Below are positions 50,101 to 55,555 of a DNA stretch of 64,000 nucleotides, in pieces (within the stretch, counting starts at the first letter, position 1; the number at the start of each line of letters is the position of its first letter). A program made the position numbers and the translations under genes. A model generated the notes under the pieces. The model did no database searches. It was not told where the DNA came from and worked only from the letters and a program-made list of their open reading frames with translations. The stretch is from Heligmosomoides polygyrus polygyrus (taxonomy: Eukaryota; Nematoda; Chromadorea; Rhabditida; Heligmosomidae): NCBI GenBank assembly GCA_947396885.1, contig OX377202.1, forward strand, positions 63,212,643 to 63,276,642. The letters run 5' to 3'.

Positions 50101-52864
50101 AAGAAAAACCCAAAATCGATTCGAGCTCGTAAACAAGGTAGCCACTGCGTTACATCCTCGAACATTTCGTACAGAACGGATAGAACAGCTATCCAGAACG
50201 ACAGGAACATTTCGTACAGAACGGATAGAACAGCTATCCAGAACGACAGGAACACACATAGCCATTCAAGTACAAAAACTCAGTGGTTTTAGTAGTGCGT
50301 GATATTGGGGAATTAGGCAGACAGGTGGCCCTCCACTACATTCGTTATTTGTAGTTAAAATTTGACATTTTTGTGACACTGATTTCAATTTCCTATTTGT
50401 TCGTTATGAGTCTAGAAGCGCAGTTGGAGGAAGCGCCGCCCCTACCGTACACTCCCAATTGATCCGTTCAGTTTCGCTCCAACCCATATCTACGGGGACC
50501 AGTCTTCACTGGGAATGACAAAGCACTGAATTCATTACCGGCTGACTAATGTAAGTCATCGTAATAGCCAAATACGCATTTCAATTACTTCCACTGTATT
50601 CCATAGAAGAAAATGTAGTAAGCATCCTACAAGTGGAGCGACAAGGCCCACTTTGTTCCCTCTCAATCAACTGAATGCGGTGTCATTGATAGCACTTTGC
50701 TCTATCCTAAGCCTATTCGAGAAAACGAGAGCAGTCTACGAGCACGACCTCTCCTCTTTAATGGTGGGCCTGTTCCACTCCCTCGAGGTTTGCGCTTTTT
50801 ATTGAGATTGACTTGCTGTTTGTCCCATCTTTCGTTGAATTTCACACGGCGCATTGAAAATACGTTTGAAGCAGTAACTTGTATAAGTTCAGAAGCCGTT
50901 TCAGGTCTTCAAGAAGAAGGAGACTACCGAAATGTAAATCAGGTGCGGAAGCTCTTAAGGAACATCTAAACTGGCCTGCGCACGTCTAAACATCAAAAAT
51001 AGGAAGGCCCGGAGATCCGTAGCTGTTCAGTTAGCTCTATCTGTGCAATGGCAGTGGGTGTACTCAAATCAGGCACAGTAACAAGCATTTTCCTTTTCCT
51101 TCATTTAGTCTTCATATTCGAAGGATGTCTTTATAATTGTATGGGGATTTCGCAGCTTGAACTCGGCATCCGACTTGGGCTCGCCTTGGGTCCACTGCCA
51201 GAGAATTCAAAGGTGAGGCGACACGCTGCCGGCCTTCGCACCTTTGTCCAGCACCTCTAGGCATGTGCACAGAATCGATAGGAAGTCCGACGGACACGCA
51301 TGACATCAAACAAATTTCGGAGCCCGCACGCCATGCGTTGGCGCGAGCCCAGCACACTCGAAACGTTGCCGCCCGGCAATCAACATAAACGCGAACGCTG
51401 CAACTGAGCAGCGCCTACGTGGAGGCGCTTGAGAGCAGCCTAGCTGCTTAGCCAGGCTAACTGGATACGGAAGCGCGAATATCTATTTCGAGCAGCATGT
51501 AAAAAAGGCGGCCACTTCGCATAACGTTGCCATTGAAAGAAGGACGGCGCGGTGTCAATGCCATCTCTATTCCATACAACGAGAATCAACCAACATCGAA
51601 TTTTTGGCTAGGAGAGAAGATACTCCCATGCAGGACAGAGCAAGCAATGCTAGTCTGTCAGAAGAACCTTGCCTTTTACCACCCCATTACAAACGAACCT
51701 CCCGGACCGTCGACACCCACTTGAAGAATATTTAACAAATAAAACTGTTCGTCCTCATGCCGGAAAGAAAAGCGTAGATGAACAAGGAAAAGGAAGCCGG
51801 AAGCCGTCAAATGGATCAACCAACGTCAAGCCTGAATTCCACCAACTCAACAGCATCTTCATCTAGATTTGCTGTCAACAGAAGCCACTGTGTTGTACAT
51901 AAATGAAAAACGAAAGAAAGAAGATATTTCAAGGCTCGAGTCCTAACGTTAGAGCTCAGAGGGACCCGTGAAACTCTTTTTGAGCAAAATAACAACTATT
52001 TTTGAAGCTTAAAGAGACGACCTAAGTTAAGAGCGTCAAGTAGTCATCAGTTTCTACCAAATACTTCAAACCTTCCTCGCAACAATTCCGACTTGCTAGT
52101 GAAGTATTGGATAGATTCTTAGTCAGGACGGTGATTCCTTCTCCACATGAAGTTTCAGTGCTAGGCTACGCAAATGTGAGACCTTCACTTTACTACCGGC
52201 ATATTTCTAGAATCGCCGAAATTGCCGCTTACTACTGATAGTGGCAGCCAACAGAGAAGCTCAAGGCTTCGAAGTTGTGAAAAGGATGCAAAACAATTAG
52301 AACAAAAAAAAAACAACAACAAATCAACATGCATCCAAGAATCGAAGAATGTCACAATTCAGGCTAATAGAGACCACTTATTCTTCAACTGCTGACTTGC
52401 AGTCACTAACACAGAGCAGAACGCAACGCTTTACGGATAGGTTAAAGGTTGTCATCGTGGAGTTCCTCCAACCTGCTAAAGGATGTTCACTCGAAAAAAG
52501 TGAATCCGGGGAAAACGAGGAAATGAATCCACCTCGTCGGTACGGTGATATCCACAACCGTCTCGTTCAAATCTTAAGCTCGTTACCCCGTGGGTATTAA
52601 GAGACGCCTTTATTTTCTAGTCATACAAAGATTTCTAAATGACATTTGCCCTTCTAACCATAGGACTAGCCCACATTGACATACTGCAATAGATACTCGG
52701 GAAAATAGTAAAAATAGGAAACGAACTTCAAGGATAGCCTGCATCAAAGCTATCCATAGAAGACCACTCCAAAGCTTACCTTTTTGAGTCTGTGGTGCCG
52801 CCGGTTGAACTCCCCATATATTGACGAATATGAGGAGGATTCGAAGAGAGGGTATTAAACCCAT
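1255..52864 (-). CDS. ptp-3: LAR/PTP-3-type receptor protein tyrosine phosphatase (32 exons, 3' end missing)
   Basis: A type I membrane phosphatase that would couple cell-surface adhesion signals to dephosphorylation of tyrosine in the cytoplasm; family members act in axon guidance and synapse formation. Exons in transcript order: 52780-52864, 45070-45119, 44801-44941, 44612-44735, 44426-44540, 42900-42991, 42703-42845, 40879-40989, 27168-27300, 18593-18678, 18308-18472, 16809-16918, 16589-16732, 16434-16524, 16193-16375, 16042-16140, 15810-15974, 8888-8986, 8652-8833, 8425-8587, 8230-8371, 6424-6518, 6144-6362, 5912-6091, 5758-5859, 5552-5667, 5366-5495, 5146-5301, 1926-2104, 1738-1864, 1427-1552, 1255-1353. 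All have AG acceptors and GT donors, phases agree at each join, and the sum is 4152 nt with no stop. The D2 catalytic exons lie beyond position 1. Full-length LAR proteins are near 1900 residues with three Ig domains; here the Ig domains are absent. The exon model is my manual reading. Confidence 0.9.
2740..3020 (+). repeat. Dispersed repeat family 'GGCTTGGTTGG' copy
   Basis: Shares GAAGGCTTGGTTGG with flanking similarity to copies at about 3540-3740, 13925-14060, 36700-37110, 41823-41960, 46750-48560 (interrupted), 49195-49450 and 50505-50620. The consensus includes GACAAGTCTGGTACCAATTC, an ACCCCGGAGGGATGGAAGGC-like block and a CATCCCGTAGAAGTAGAATG-like end. Copies occur in both orientations. 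It is non-coding as far as I can see and probably a MITE or SINE-type family. Confidence 0.6.
3540..3740 (+). repeat. Dispersed repeat family copy, diverged
   Basis: Contains GATGAAAGGCTTGGTTGAGC after an ACCCCGAGGG block and ends with CTGCCTCCACGACATCGCAC, matching blocks of the family described at 2740-3020 but rearranged. Confidence 0.45.
5146..6518 (-). CDS. ptp-3: ptp-3 exons 22-28: wedge and catalytic phosphatase domain D1
   Basis: Exons 6424-6518, 6144-6362, 5912-6091, 5758-5859, 5552-5667, 5366-5495 and 5146-5301. The wedge helix [18 protein letters not shown] precedes D1. Motifs in order: [15 protein letters not shown] (substrate-recognition loop, Tyr about residue 944), [48 protein letters not shown] (general acid Asp about 1079), [10 protein letters not shown] (nucleophile Cys about 1111, split across exons 26 and 27) and [10 protein letters not shown] (Q-loop region). 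All catalytic residues expected of an active tyrosine phosphatase are present. The true acceptor before TEDQY is at 5302-5303; an earlier AG at 5329-5330 would add nine residues not found in the family. The residue before the HC is Ser rather than the usual Val. Confidence 0.93.
6519..8229. other. ptp-3 intron 21; nothing recognisable
   Basis: The exon at 8230-8371 joins in phase to 6424-6518, so no additional coding exon is required. No repeat family or RNA gene was recognised. Confidence 0.45.
8230..8833 (-). CDS. ptp-3: ptp-3 exons 19-21: transmembrane helix and juxtamembrane segment
   Basis: Exons 8652-8833, 8425-8587 and 8230-8371. A single hydrophobic helix, [20 protein letters not shown], ends VCWWLRCNKK, so the positive stop-transfer residues place the C-terminus inside the cell (about residues 751-774). 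The next exon has a basic stretch and the segment [15 protein letters not shown]. The third has Met/Gly/Ser-rich sequence and a Pro-Val repeat ([16 protein letters not shown]), which is poorly conserved in the family. The Tyr residues in YGRS and NPYEQ could be phosphorylated. Phase 2, 0 and 1 at the respective ends agree with neighbours. Confidence 0.86.
8888..8986 (-). CDS. ptp-3: ptp-3 exon 18: end of membrane-proximal domain
   Basis: A 99-bp phase-0 exon encoding [20 protein letters not shown] and then [13 protein letters not shown]. It continues directly from PFVVGDDK in the exon 6.8 kb upstream. The 'P-L-x-P-N-T-x-Y-R' pattern followed by an acidic/basic tail is the usual end of the LAR extracellular domain. 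The acceptor is CCTTTAG and the donor GTCAGT. Confidence 0.85.
9330..9960 (+). pseudogene. Non-LTR retrotransposon reverse transcriptase remnant
   Basis: Frames broken by stops still read [11 protein letters not shown] near 9335, like the GVRQG motif of reverse transcriptases. About 400 bp on, [20 protein letters not shown] resembles the 'PILEYCS.VWSP' signature near the C-terminus of jockey/CR1-type enzymes, followed by [10 protein letters not shown]. It is heavily decayed with no intact frame. Subfamily assignment is uncertain. Confidence 0.4.
10185..10400 (+). repeat. Tandem array of about 43-bp units
   Basis: Five imperfect units each containing TCCGAATCATCCAA and a CCGGGGTCC-like stretch. 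The array gives spurious Pro/Asn/His-rich translations. It continues at 13010-13075 on the far side of the inner block. Confidence 0.75.
11845..12985. repeat. Long inverted repeat with pol III box-like sequence in each arm
   Basis: The left arm (11845-12225) and right arm (12640-12985) are reverse complements with few differences, including the CATTTTACCTGAAGC region and the GACACGACTTCGGTCG block. The left arm reads TGGCGCGGTGGTAGAG (A-box-like) and, about 40 bp later, AGTTCGGTTCCC (B-box-like). The centre contains three copies of a conserved core around GTGCTGATCACGAATCTGAC, in both orientations. A transcript could fold into a long hairpin. Confidence 0.7.
13925..14060 (+). repeat. Dispersed repeat family copy
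   Basis: Contains GATGGAAGGCCTGGGTGAAG followed by GGCGGGAAAACCT, matching the family described at 2740-3020. The 13101-15809 remainder shows nothing else recognisable. Confidence 0.5.
15810..16375 (-). CDS. ptp-3: ptp-3 exons 15-17: membrane-proximal FN3-like region with furin site
   Basis: Exons 16193-16375, 16042-16140 and 15810-15974. This is the divergent membrane-proximal domain typical of LAR proteins. [20 protein letters not shown] and [11 protein letters not shown] match the family pattern of a domain with 'GPISHY'-like residues. A long Lys/Ser-rich insert follows, then [15 protein letters not shown] and PFVVGDDK. The sequence IRSRRSEM near residues 641-648 contains RSRR, a furin-type site; LAR-family precursors are cleaved into two non-covalently linked subunits in this region. 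All three exons are phase 0 and are divisible by 3, so individual skipping would not shift frame. Confidence 0.85.
16434..16918 (-). CDS. ptp-3: ptp-3 exons 12-14: fifth FN3 domain
   Basis: Exons 16809-16918, 16589-16732 and 16434-16524, with introns of only 76 and 64 bp. The reading passes [20 protein letters not shown], then [20 protein letters not shown], then [20 protein letters not shown], the last matching the FN3 strand-F signature. The small introns are easy to miss because neighbouring frames also stay open there. The correct frame is fixed by phase and by the FN3 pattern. A second AG at 16900-16901 could serve as an in-frame alternative acceptor for the first exon, but phase 0 from the previous exon supports 16918. 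Confidence 0.85.
16919..18307. other. ptp-3 intron 11; nothing recognisable
   Basis: The exons at 18308-18472 and 16809-16918 join in phase across it. No repeat or RNA gene seen. Confidence 0.45.
18308..18678 (-). CDS. ptp-3: ptp-3 exons 10-11: fourth FN3 domain
   Basis: Exons 18593-18678 and 18308-18472. The domain begins [20 protein letters not shown] and QWDFENG, then [14 protein letters not shown], and ends [17 protein letters not shown]. This is a clean FN3 start at an exon boundary, which makes it a natural place for an alternative first exon to splice in (see 18987-19185). The exons keep phase (2 bases in, 0 out). The domain closes in the next exon at 16809-16918 with RQGACSDPP. Confidence 0.87.
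18987..19185 (-). CDS. Candidate alternative first exon with signal peptide (shorter ptp-3 isoform)
   Basis: ATG at 19185 starts [19 protein letters not shown], a convincing secretory signal. It is followed by [20 protein letters not shown], an NAT sequon and FSEGDFSHQ, and ends at a GTGTAC donor in phase 1. The next ptp-3 exon (18593-18678) starts with two bases, so splicing would be in frame and would give a secreted start joined exactly to the beginning of the fourth FN3 domain. It lies 308 bp from that exon on the same strand. Nematode ptp-3 is known to have a short isoform from an internal promoter. Alternatively this is an unrelated small secreted-protein gene, or a chance ORF (it stays open to 18763). 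Confidence 0.4.
21790..21975 (-). repeat. Possible tRNA-derived SINE
   Basis: On the minus strand, CAGATGGTAGAGTTGGTGCT fits a pol III A box, followed about 40 bp later by AAGGTGATTCCCGAGCC, a poor B box, and then GTTCCACGCCGCTTCAAGGC. The arrangement suggests a SINE head, but no second copy lies in this window. Confidence 0.25.
22022..22271 (-). CDS. Unrecognised exon-like ORF nested in a ptp-3 intron
   Basis: ATG at 22271 opens an 83-codon frame beginning [20 protein letters not shown], acidic at first. It continues [20 protein letters not shown] and [20 protein letters not shown], and ends at a good donor (ACAG then GTGAGC) in phase 1. The composition is protein-like rather than repetitive. 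An acceptor near 21734 would join it in phase to the frame continuing [20 protein letters not shown] down to about 21260, and a Ser/Thr-rich frame lies at 20990-21215. I do not recognise the family. It could be a small gene nested in the 8.5 kb intron, or an alternative 5' exon. Confidence 0.3.
23985..24215 (-). repeat. Dispersed repeat shared with 30335-30560
   Basis: On the minus strand the stretch from CACTCCCGCCTTATCATCCA through GGAATCAGTTGTTTCG to TCCGCTGATACC closely matches plus-strand sequence at the 3' end of the mariner remnant near 30340. It may be an end of a mariner-associated element left without its transposase. Confidence 0.55.
27168..27300 (-). CDS. ptp-3: ptp-3 exon 9: second half of the third FN3 domain
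   Basis: A 133-bp exon starting in phase 0 at [20 protein letters not shown] and ending [15 protein letters not shown] plus one base. The E, F and G strands of an FN3 fold are recognisable (Tyr-x-Phe-x-Val, then Gly-x-Gly-Pro-Phe-Ser). The acceptor is TTTGCAG and the donor GTCAGT. Phase 1 at its end fits the phase of the exon at 18593-18678. It is isolated between introns of 13.6 and 8.5 kb. Confidence 0.86.
28257..28475 (-). CDS. Unrecognised 72-codon helical ORF fragment
   Basis: Minus-strand frame encoding [20 protein letters not shown], then [20 protein letters not shown] and [20 protein letters not shown], ending in a stop. The residue mix (Ala, Glu, Lys, Ile) looks like an alpha-helical protein rather than random translation. 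It lies immediately beside the mariner remnant at 28490-30340 but on the other strand. It may be the 3' end of another transposon gene or of a retrocopy. No family recognised. Confidence 0.25.
   Translation of the reverse strand: MQKLRRNSDNYVMKAINGKKAEILRFQKLYTIPETEAFVAAKNRSEIEAAKASISYATAQYLDIREAILKTI
28490..30340 (+). pseudogene. Mariner transposase pseudogene interrupted by a MITE
   Basis: The N-terminal part reads [40 protein letters not shown], the helix-turn-helix of SETMAR-like mariners. After an 884-bp insertion it resumes with [20 protein letters not shown] then PHEL, and further on [40 protein letters not shown]. The insertion at 28679-29562 is flanked by TTAA, and removing it restores the expected [15 protein letters not shown] reading. 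Several frameshifts and the loss of catalytic Asp residues (the usual HDNARPH is changed, and SPDL is SPNL) make it inactive. Ends are not clearly identified. Confidence 0.8.
28679..29562. mobile_element. piggyBac-like MITE with TTAA target duplication, nested in mariner
   Basis: Flanked by TTAA at 28675-28678 and 29563-29566. The termini CACGTTGACGAC and GTCATCAACGTG are inverted, and a CGCGCGGGCCCGACGCGCG-like GC block lies near the right end. The same type of end occurs at 43307-43902. TTAA duplications are the hallmark of piggyBac transposition. It contains one copy of the GTGCTGGTCACGAATCTGAT core at 28879-28904. Confidence 0.7.
32296..32700 (+). CDS. Unrecognised 134-codon ORF in the 13.6 kb intron
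   Basis: Runs from ATG to stop with no intron, on the strand opposite to ptp-3. It is Gln/Arg/Asn-rich in the middle ([20 protein letters not shown]) and basic near the end ([19 protein letters not shown]). It sits among mobile-element remnants, and a second frame over the same stretch is also open. I recognise no domain. A gag-like or other transposon-encoded fragment is possible. Confidence 0.2.
   Translation: MDGMTRLLHSNYSWRRTIISLTEQPDRRLIASKGDRVRFNILDFSSSPQVSVGDCRRTRQQQPNLQPKWQQPAPEDGHRHTNCVNESMNNALPLAKQEVPSKDMRGEITLLKLGVSTKEVKRFVTKYVERVYHK
33220..34138 (-). mobile_element. Internally deleted mariner with intact ends
   Basis: 919 bp between TA duplications (33218-33219 and 34139-34140), with terminal inverted repeats TTAGGTTGTCACACAAGTTC on the left and a close inverted match on the right. 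Inside, on the minus strand, a transposase fragment reads [19 protein letters not shown] and then skips to [20 protein letters not shown] and [15 protein letters not shown]. The central catalytic region with the first acidic residues is missing. It is therefore non-autonomous. Confidence 0.85.
34139..36680. other. Intronic stretch with unassigned ORFs
   Basis: Minus-strand frames with hydrophobic starts at 35030-35170 ([20 protein letters not shown], then IPE and GTGCAT) and at about 35605 ([20 protein letters not shown]) could be signal peptides. The first ends in phase 0, as the next ptp-3 exon would require, but splicing there would enter the middle of an FN3 domain. Plus frames at 34155-34415 and 35644-35949 are unrecognised. 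Confidence 0.2.
36700..37110 (-). repeat. Dispersed repeat family, longest copy
   Basis: The most complete copy of the family described at 2740-3020: on the minus strand it runs from the GGATGCGCCACGCATTCTAC end through GACAAGTCTGGTACCAATTC and GGATGGAAGGCTTGGTTGGC to a GC-rich tail. Its translations (for example [15 protein letters not shown]) are probably spurious. Confidence 0.6.
38075..39415. mobile_element. 1.3-kb inverted-repeat element with pol III-like B boxes
   Basis: The outer arms pair: GAGCCTCCAAAGTGGCGATG at the left with CCGCCACTTTGGAGGCTC at the right, continuing through ATGCTCTTCTGTGG/CCACGGAAGAGCACT and a GGGCGTCATGAACTTCGCGC block. Each arm contains a tRNA T-arm-like sequence (GTGGATTCGATTCCCC near 38290; its inverse near 39165). 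Three copies of the GATCACGAATCTG-type core lie in the interior. No transposase. It resembles the block at 11845-12985 in architecture. Confidence 0.65.
40879..40989 (-). CDS. ptp-3: ptp-3 exon 8: first half of the third FN3 domain
   Basis: A 111-bp phase-0 exon encoding [20 protein letters not shown] and the C-C' strands up to GERIEKQ. It carries the conserved Trp of FN3 strand B and an NIT sequon. The acceptor reads GTGTTCAG and the donor GTGAGG. The next coding exon is 13.6 kb away at 27168-27300, where the same FN3 domain continues, so one domain is split by the largest intron in the window. Confidence 0.87.
40990..42702. other. ptp-3 intron 7
   Basis: Holds a minus-oriented dispersed-repeat copy at 41823-41960 and a 40-bp near-perfect hairpin at 42300-42339. 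Nothing else recognised. Confidence 0.5.
42300..42339. repeat. Perfect 19-bp hairpin
   Basis: TTCCAAAGGTAACGAAATA, two spacer bases, then its exact reverse complement. The surroundings are not part of a repeat family I recognise. Confidence 0.85.
42703..44540 (-). CDS. ptp-3: ptp-3 exons 5-7: second FN3 domain and start of the third
   Basis: Exons 44426-44540, 42900-42991 and 42703-42845. The second FN3 starts at [20 protein letters not shown] and contains VEWKRPQ as its strand-B Trp motif. It runs through [20 protein letters not shown] and ends [15 protein letters not shown]. The last exon then opens the third FN3 at [17 protein letters not shown]. All junctions keep phase (phase 1 into 44540, phase 2 into 42991, phase 1 into 42845, phase 0 out). 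The 1.4 kb intron 42992-44425 contains a piggyBac-like MITE. NGT and NAT sequons suggest N-glycosylation of this extracellular region. Confidence 0.87.
43307..43902. mobile_element. piggyBac-like MITE with TTAA target duplication
   Basis: 596 bp flanked by TTAA (43303-43306, 43903-43906). The ends CCCATTGACGACCGCGCGG and CCGCGCGGTCATCAATGAG are inverted. A GCGGGCCGATTTTGGCCCGC hairpin is near the left end. It lacks a transposase and is related to the copy nested in mariner at 28679-29562. Confidence 0.75.
44612..45119 (-). CDS. ptp-3: ptp-3 exons 2-4: first fibronectin type III domain
   Basis: Exons 45070-45119, 44801-44941 and 44612-44735. The protein begins [16 protein letters not shown], continues with [13 protein letters not shown] (the conserved strand-B Trp) and ends with [20 protein letters not shown], the classic FN3 Leu-x-Pro-x-x-x-Tyr-x-Phe-x-Val pattern. 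The exons are separated by short introns of about 65 and 128 bp, unlike the very long introns elsewhere in this gene. The last exon ends in phase 1. Extracellular; in LAR proteins the FN3 repeats contribute to ligand binding and spacing from the membrane. Confidence 0.88.
45777..46552 (+). pseudogene. Tc1/IS630-type transposase pseudogene
   Basis: ATG at 45777 begins [20 protein letters not shown] and [20 protein letters not shown], a helix-turn-helix. After frameshifts it reads [31 protein letters not shown], then [20 protein letters not shown] and [19 protein letters not shown], and finally [15 protein letters not shown]. Loss of reading frame in at least three places means no active enzyme. 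The left terminus may be near the ATGTGCCATAAATATGGTCA at 45627; no matching right end found. Confidence 0.7.
46858..48447 (+). mobile_element. Decayed full-length mariner with TA duplications
   Basis: Ends TTAGTTTGTCCGGAAAGTTC and its inverted match GACTTTCCGGACCACCTAA, flanked by TA. The transposase reads [48 protein letters not shown] (first catalytic Asp), then [20 protein letters not shown] (second Asp changed) and [19 protein letters not shown] (third Asp). The C-terminus [35 protein letters not shown] resumes after a 334-bp MITE. Frameshifts near 47575 and 47690 inactivate it. Confidence 0.85.
47920..48253. mobile_element. Harbinger-type MITE nested in mariner
   Basis: Flanked by TAA (47917-47919, 48254-48256), with ends AGGCCCATGCACACTTCTGC and GCGCATGGGCCT. 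A second internal copy of the AAGGCCCATGCACACTTCTG end at about 48211 suggests a smaller element inside or a duplicated end. A 3-bp TAA duplication is typical of PIF/Harbinger elements. GC-rich interior without coding potential. Confidence 0.65.
49195..49450 (+). repeat. Dispersed repeat family copy
   Basis: Contains GGATGCACCACGCATTCAAC, CCAGACAAGTCTGATGG and GAGAGGCTTGGTTGGCTTAG in the order expected of the family described at 2740-3020. Confidence 0.6.
49873..49955 (+). repeat. SINE-like copy with shared 3' segment
   Basis: ATGGCGTAGCACCATGCCCG, a tRNA-like head, is followed by GGAGTTTTGATCGCAACCAG. The latter is the same tail that follows the tRNA-like head at 59600-59685. Confidence 0.4.
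50161..50250 (+). repeat. 45-bp tandem duplication
   Basis: Two consecutive near-identical 45-bp units starting AACATTTCGTACAGAACGGA and containing TAGAACAGCTATCCAGAACG. Confidence 0.9.
52780..52864 (-). CDS. ptp-3: ptp-3 exon 1: start codon and signal peptide
   Basis: Opens with ATG at 52864 and encodes [18 protein letters not shown] followed by a short Ala/Pro/Gln-rich stretch, a typical secretory signal with a hydrophobic core at residues 7-18. It ends in phase 1 at a GTAAGC donor. The single leftover G joins the two leading bases of the exon at 45070-45119 to give Val, leading directly into the first FN3 domain. No Ig-domain exon is needed or found between them. The 7.7 kb intron that follows is full of mobile-element debris. 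The start is chosen because of the signal sequence and the exact phase match; an additional upstream promoter for a long isoform outside the window is possible. Confidence 0.75.
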
Positions 52865-53480
52865 AGTGTGATGTAGGCCGGCCAGATCAGGAATGGCTCA
52901 TCTGCGGATGGTATCATGAGCAACGGAACAACGAACGAGGTCGGTACCGAGACGAGTAGAACACACTATGCGTGCGCGGCGCCGAAACGCTGGGAGCGAG
53001 TTGAGGGACGCGGGCGCTCGAGGAAAACGGTCTCGAGGGACGGCGAGTCAACAAATGATGCCGGCTAAATAGATCCCGCCGGTCGGCCGAGCTCATCACC
53101 AGCACAAATCGACTCGGGCCCACTTATCACACGAAAAACACGGATAACCGCACTGCACAGCGCGAACGGGTGTAGGAGCAGAGCGAAGTGCCGAGTGAAA
53201 AAGCCCTCGCCCGTGAAAAAACAAGCGCCGCAAAAAGTCCGGGCGAAAAAATGTTGCCGAAGCGCACCGAAAAACGCAGGGAGAGTGCGGAGTGCTGGTG
53301 CGGTCACGGCCCGGCGCTAGAGGCCAAAGGCGAGACGAGCGGACGAAGCGAAGATACCGAATTACAGAAATCAAACAGAATTTGTTGCTACCGTAACCCG
53401 GTGTTCGATTGGAGCGCGCCCGGTCCTTTAACATTCACAACAACACCGCACCGCCCATGGTGGATTTGGGAGGAAGCGGT
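52865..53480 (-). promoter_or_regulatory. Candidate promoter and 5' UTR region of ptp-3
   Basis: The 600 bp directly upstream of the ptp-3 start codon is markedly richer in G, C and CpG than the surrounding AT-rich DNA, with no recognisable repeat. No TTTCAG-type trans-splice acceptor is evident next to the ATG. Open frames on both strands here look like a by-product of base composition. Assignment as promoter is inferred from position and composition only. Confidence 0.35.
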
Positions 53481-54939
53481 ACAAGCGGATAGGTGGGGCT
53501 GGGTGGGATCAATTTCGTATGTTATACTCAGCCTGAACACCTCCAGAGAATTGGTCTAATTTCTGTCTGAGCATCGTCAGCTTCTCCCCACGCATATTGC
53601 TAATTAGTACGGTTTTTTGGACGAGTCCCGGTCTAACTCGTTCTCTGTAGATATTACATCTCAACCCCTTGCGTTAACAGTACCAACTCAGCTGAGACTT
53701 TCTTCCCCTATTTTGGTGCTGCCTCCGGTCCTCATTCGCCTTTTGGGGACTATTTAATTTCTACAGTAGTGTAAAGTTTGGGACATGACATCACGTGAAG
53801 CAGGTTAGGTGAGCGACCATTGGCTCAACTGCCCTTTCTTTCAGTGGCGCATTTTTTTTTGGCGCTAAGCGGTTCGGAGGGGGGGGGGAGGTCACCAGGA
53901 AATTAAGCGCAATAATCCGTTCTGTATTGCACAAAATTAAAAATTTTACACAACATTGCTATGATCTACCCCAATGGTGAGCTGATTGTGAAGAAGGCCG
54001 TTTCTGATGTAATTTGGCATTCATGTACGTCCCTACCAAGATCAGAAATGTCTGAAGGATCCTATGAAGCCGTCGATCTCCGTGTCGTCTTAAAAGTTCC
54101 CACACTGCTTCTTCTTACATAAATCTTTAATACCCTAAATCTCTATCCGGTATGATGATAGAAAATGGTGATAACCGCATACAGTGCCTGAAAAATCCAT
54201 TGTTGCACCTTCCAACAAAAATGTAGAAGATTCCAGAGTAGCCGCGACTGCTCGTTAAACGTACTCCGGAAAGAAGTACGGGCGAGTTTCCGGACGGGCT
54301 CTCGGCGGCGGGGATCTCAAATCGCCTTTTTGCTTCTCCTCCGCTGCCAGAGACACAGGGAGAGGGGGTTCTGCTGCTTCATTGGCAATGTTACTCGGCG
54401 CCTTTTAGCGGTGCCGACCTATTCCGCCCGTCAGTTTCCCTCGCCTCCCGTACTACCTACCTATCGAAAGGTCTAACAAAGACAGCATGGGAAAATGGTC
54501 TGGAGTTTTATTTATTTGCATACGCTGTATAAGACAGGCGTCAGATAAAACAACAACAACAATATGGAAAATGAACTTTTGAACGCTCAACGATACACCT
54601 ATGCTGAGAGAATAGAGGTTGCTGCAAGGCGTTTGAAGGAGGCTACAGAATCAGGGGTAGGAGCAGTTTTAAGGAGGTGAAGATATGCAAGTCCTGCTCT
54701 AACAGTGAAGAAGTTGGCTCTGATTGAGTTGGTAAGATATGCAGAAAATGGAGAGGAAAGTGAACACGATCAAGAAAAACAGGGACGGTGATGAGAACAC
54801 GGTCTTAAATGGGGACTAAAATCTAAGAGAGGCAAGGTGTTACTAAGCATTTCGCATCGAAATTTCTTCATTTTCACACATGGGTGGGGTCGGGAAATCG
54901 AAATCCTTGTTGTTTGAGGCGTACTATTTGGATAGCGTC
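53481..54939. other. Upstream non-coding stretch
   Basis: No confident gene. A plus-strand frame at 54565-54678 reads MENELLNAQRYTYAERIEVA ARRLKEATESGVGAVLRR before a stop, and could be a fragment of a transposon-encoded protein. A GC-rich patch at 54240-54450 shows nothing recognisable. Confidence 0.4.
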
Positions 54940-55087
54940 CTGGGCCCGGATTCATCAACGACTAACCTGCGGGGGGTATAGCGGATAGTGATACCAACGA
55001 TGAAGCCTGCGTCTCTGACTCTTACCTTATCTCTACCTCTTATGTCCTGCATACCCACTTATTTAATTGTTGATGAATCTGGCCTCT
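54940..55087. mobile_element. Small MITE
   Basis: The left end GGGCCCGGATTCATCAACGA and right end TTGTTGATGAATCTGGCCTC are inverted over about 18 bp. A third related end, GGGCCGGATTCATCAACGGC, lies at 57902. No coding potential. Confidence 0.5.
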
Positions 55088-55344
55088 GGAGTGTACCATG
55101 CAACCCTCTTTTTCTGCTTTTTTTGCATTAAACGTTCAATGGCGCAGAGGTATGTATCGAGGAAGGGTGTTACGCGGTTCTACATTGGAGCATCGGTCGC
55201 TGGGTTGTTGATACTGGATGGACTACGACGAACCATCCCCAAACTATCCGGGAGAATCGATCCGAGTGGTGCAACGCACCGACTACATACTCCAGTAGCA
55301 TACCGAAAAGCAAGTACTTCGTGCACATCACCGGGAAATGTAAT

Positions 55345-55555
55345 CGTGGTATATGTCGCGTAGGTGAGCAGCATTGGTAGGTGGGAACGCTTAAACCAAT
55401 CAGACCGCATTGAATGGGCATGCCATATAGAGAGAGCATGTACAGTTGGTACACTGATGGGCTGGCATGTGTTCGGTCTGTGTTCTGTTTGGTTATCATT
55501 GGCTGGCGCACTCCCACCTACAAATGCTGCTCACCTACGCGACATGTACCCCTGT
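55345..55555. mobile_element. MITE with about 40-bp terminal inverted repeats
   Basis: ATGTCGCGTAGGTGAGCAGC ATTGGTAGGTGGGAACGC at the left is the inverse of CCCACCTACAAATGCTGCTC ACCTACGCGACATGTAC at the right. The spacer contains no ORF of interest. Confidence 0.65.

Larger units (their letters stand above)
45120..52779. other. ptp-3 intron 1 (7.7 kb)
   Basis: Contains a Tc1-like pseudogene, a three-level nested insertion at 46750-48560, dispersed-repeat copies at 49195-49450 and 50505-50620, a SINE copy at 49873-49955 and a 45-bp tandem duplication at 50161-50250. No Ig or additional FN3 exon was recognised. Confidence 0.55.
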
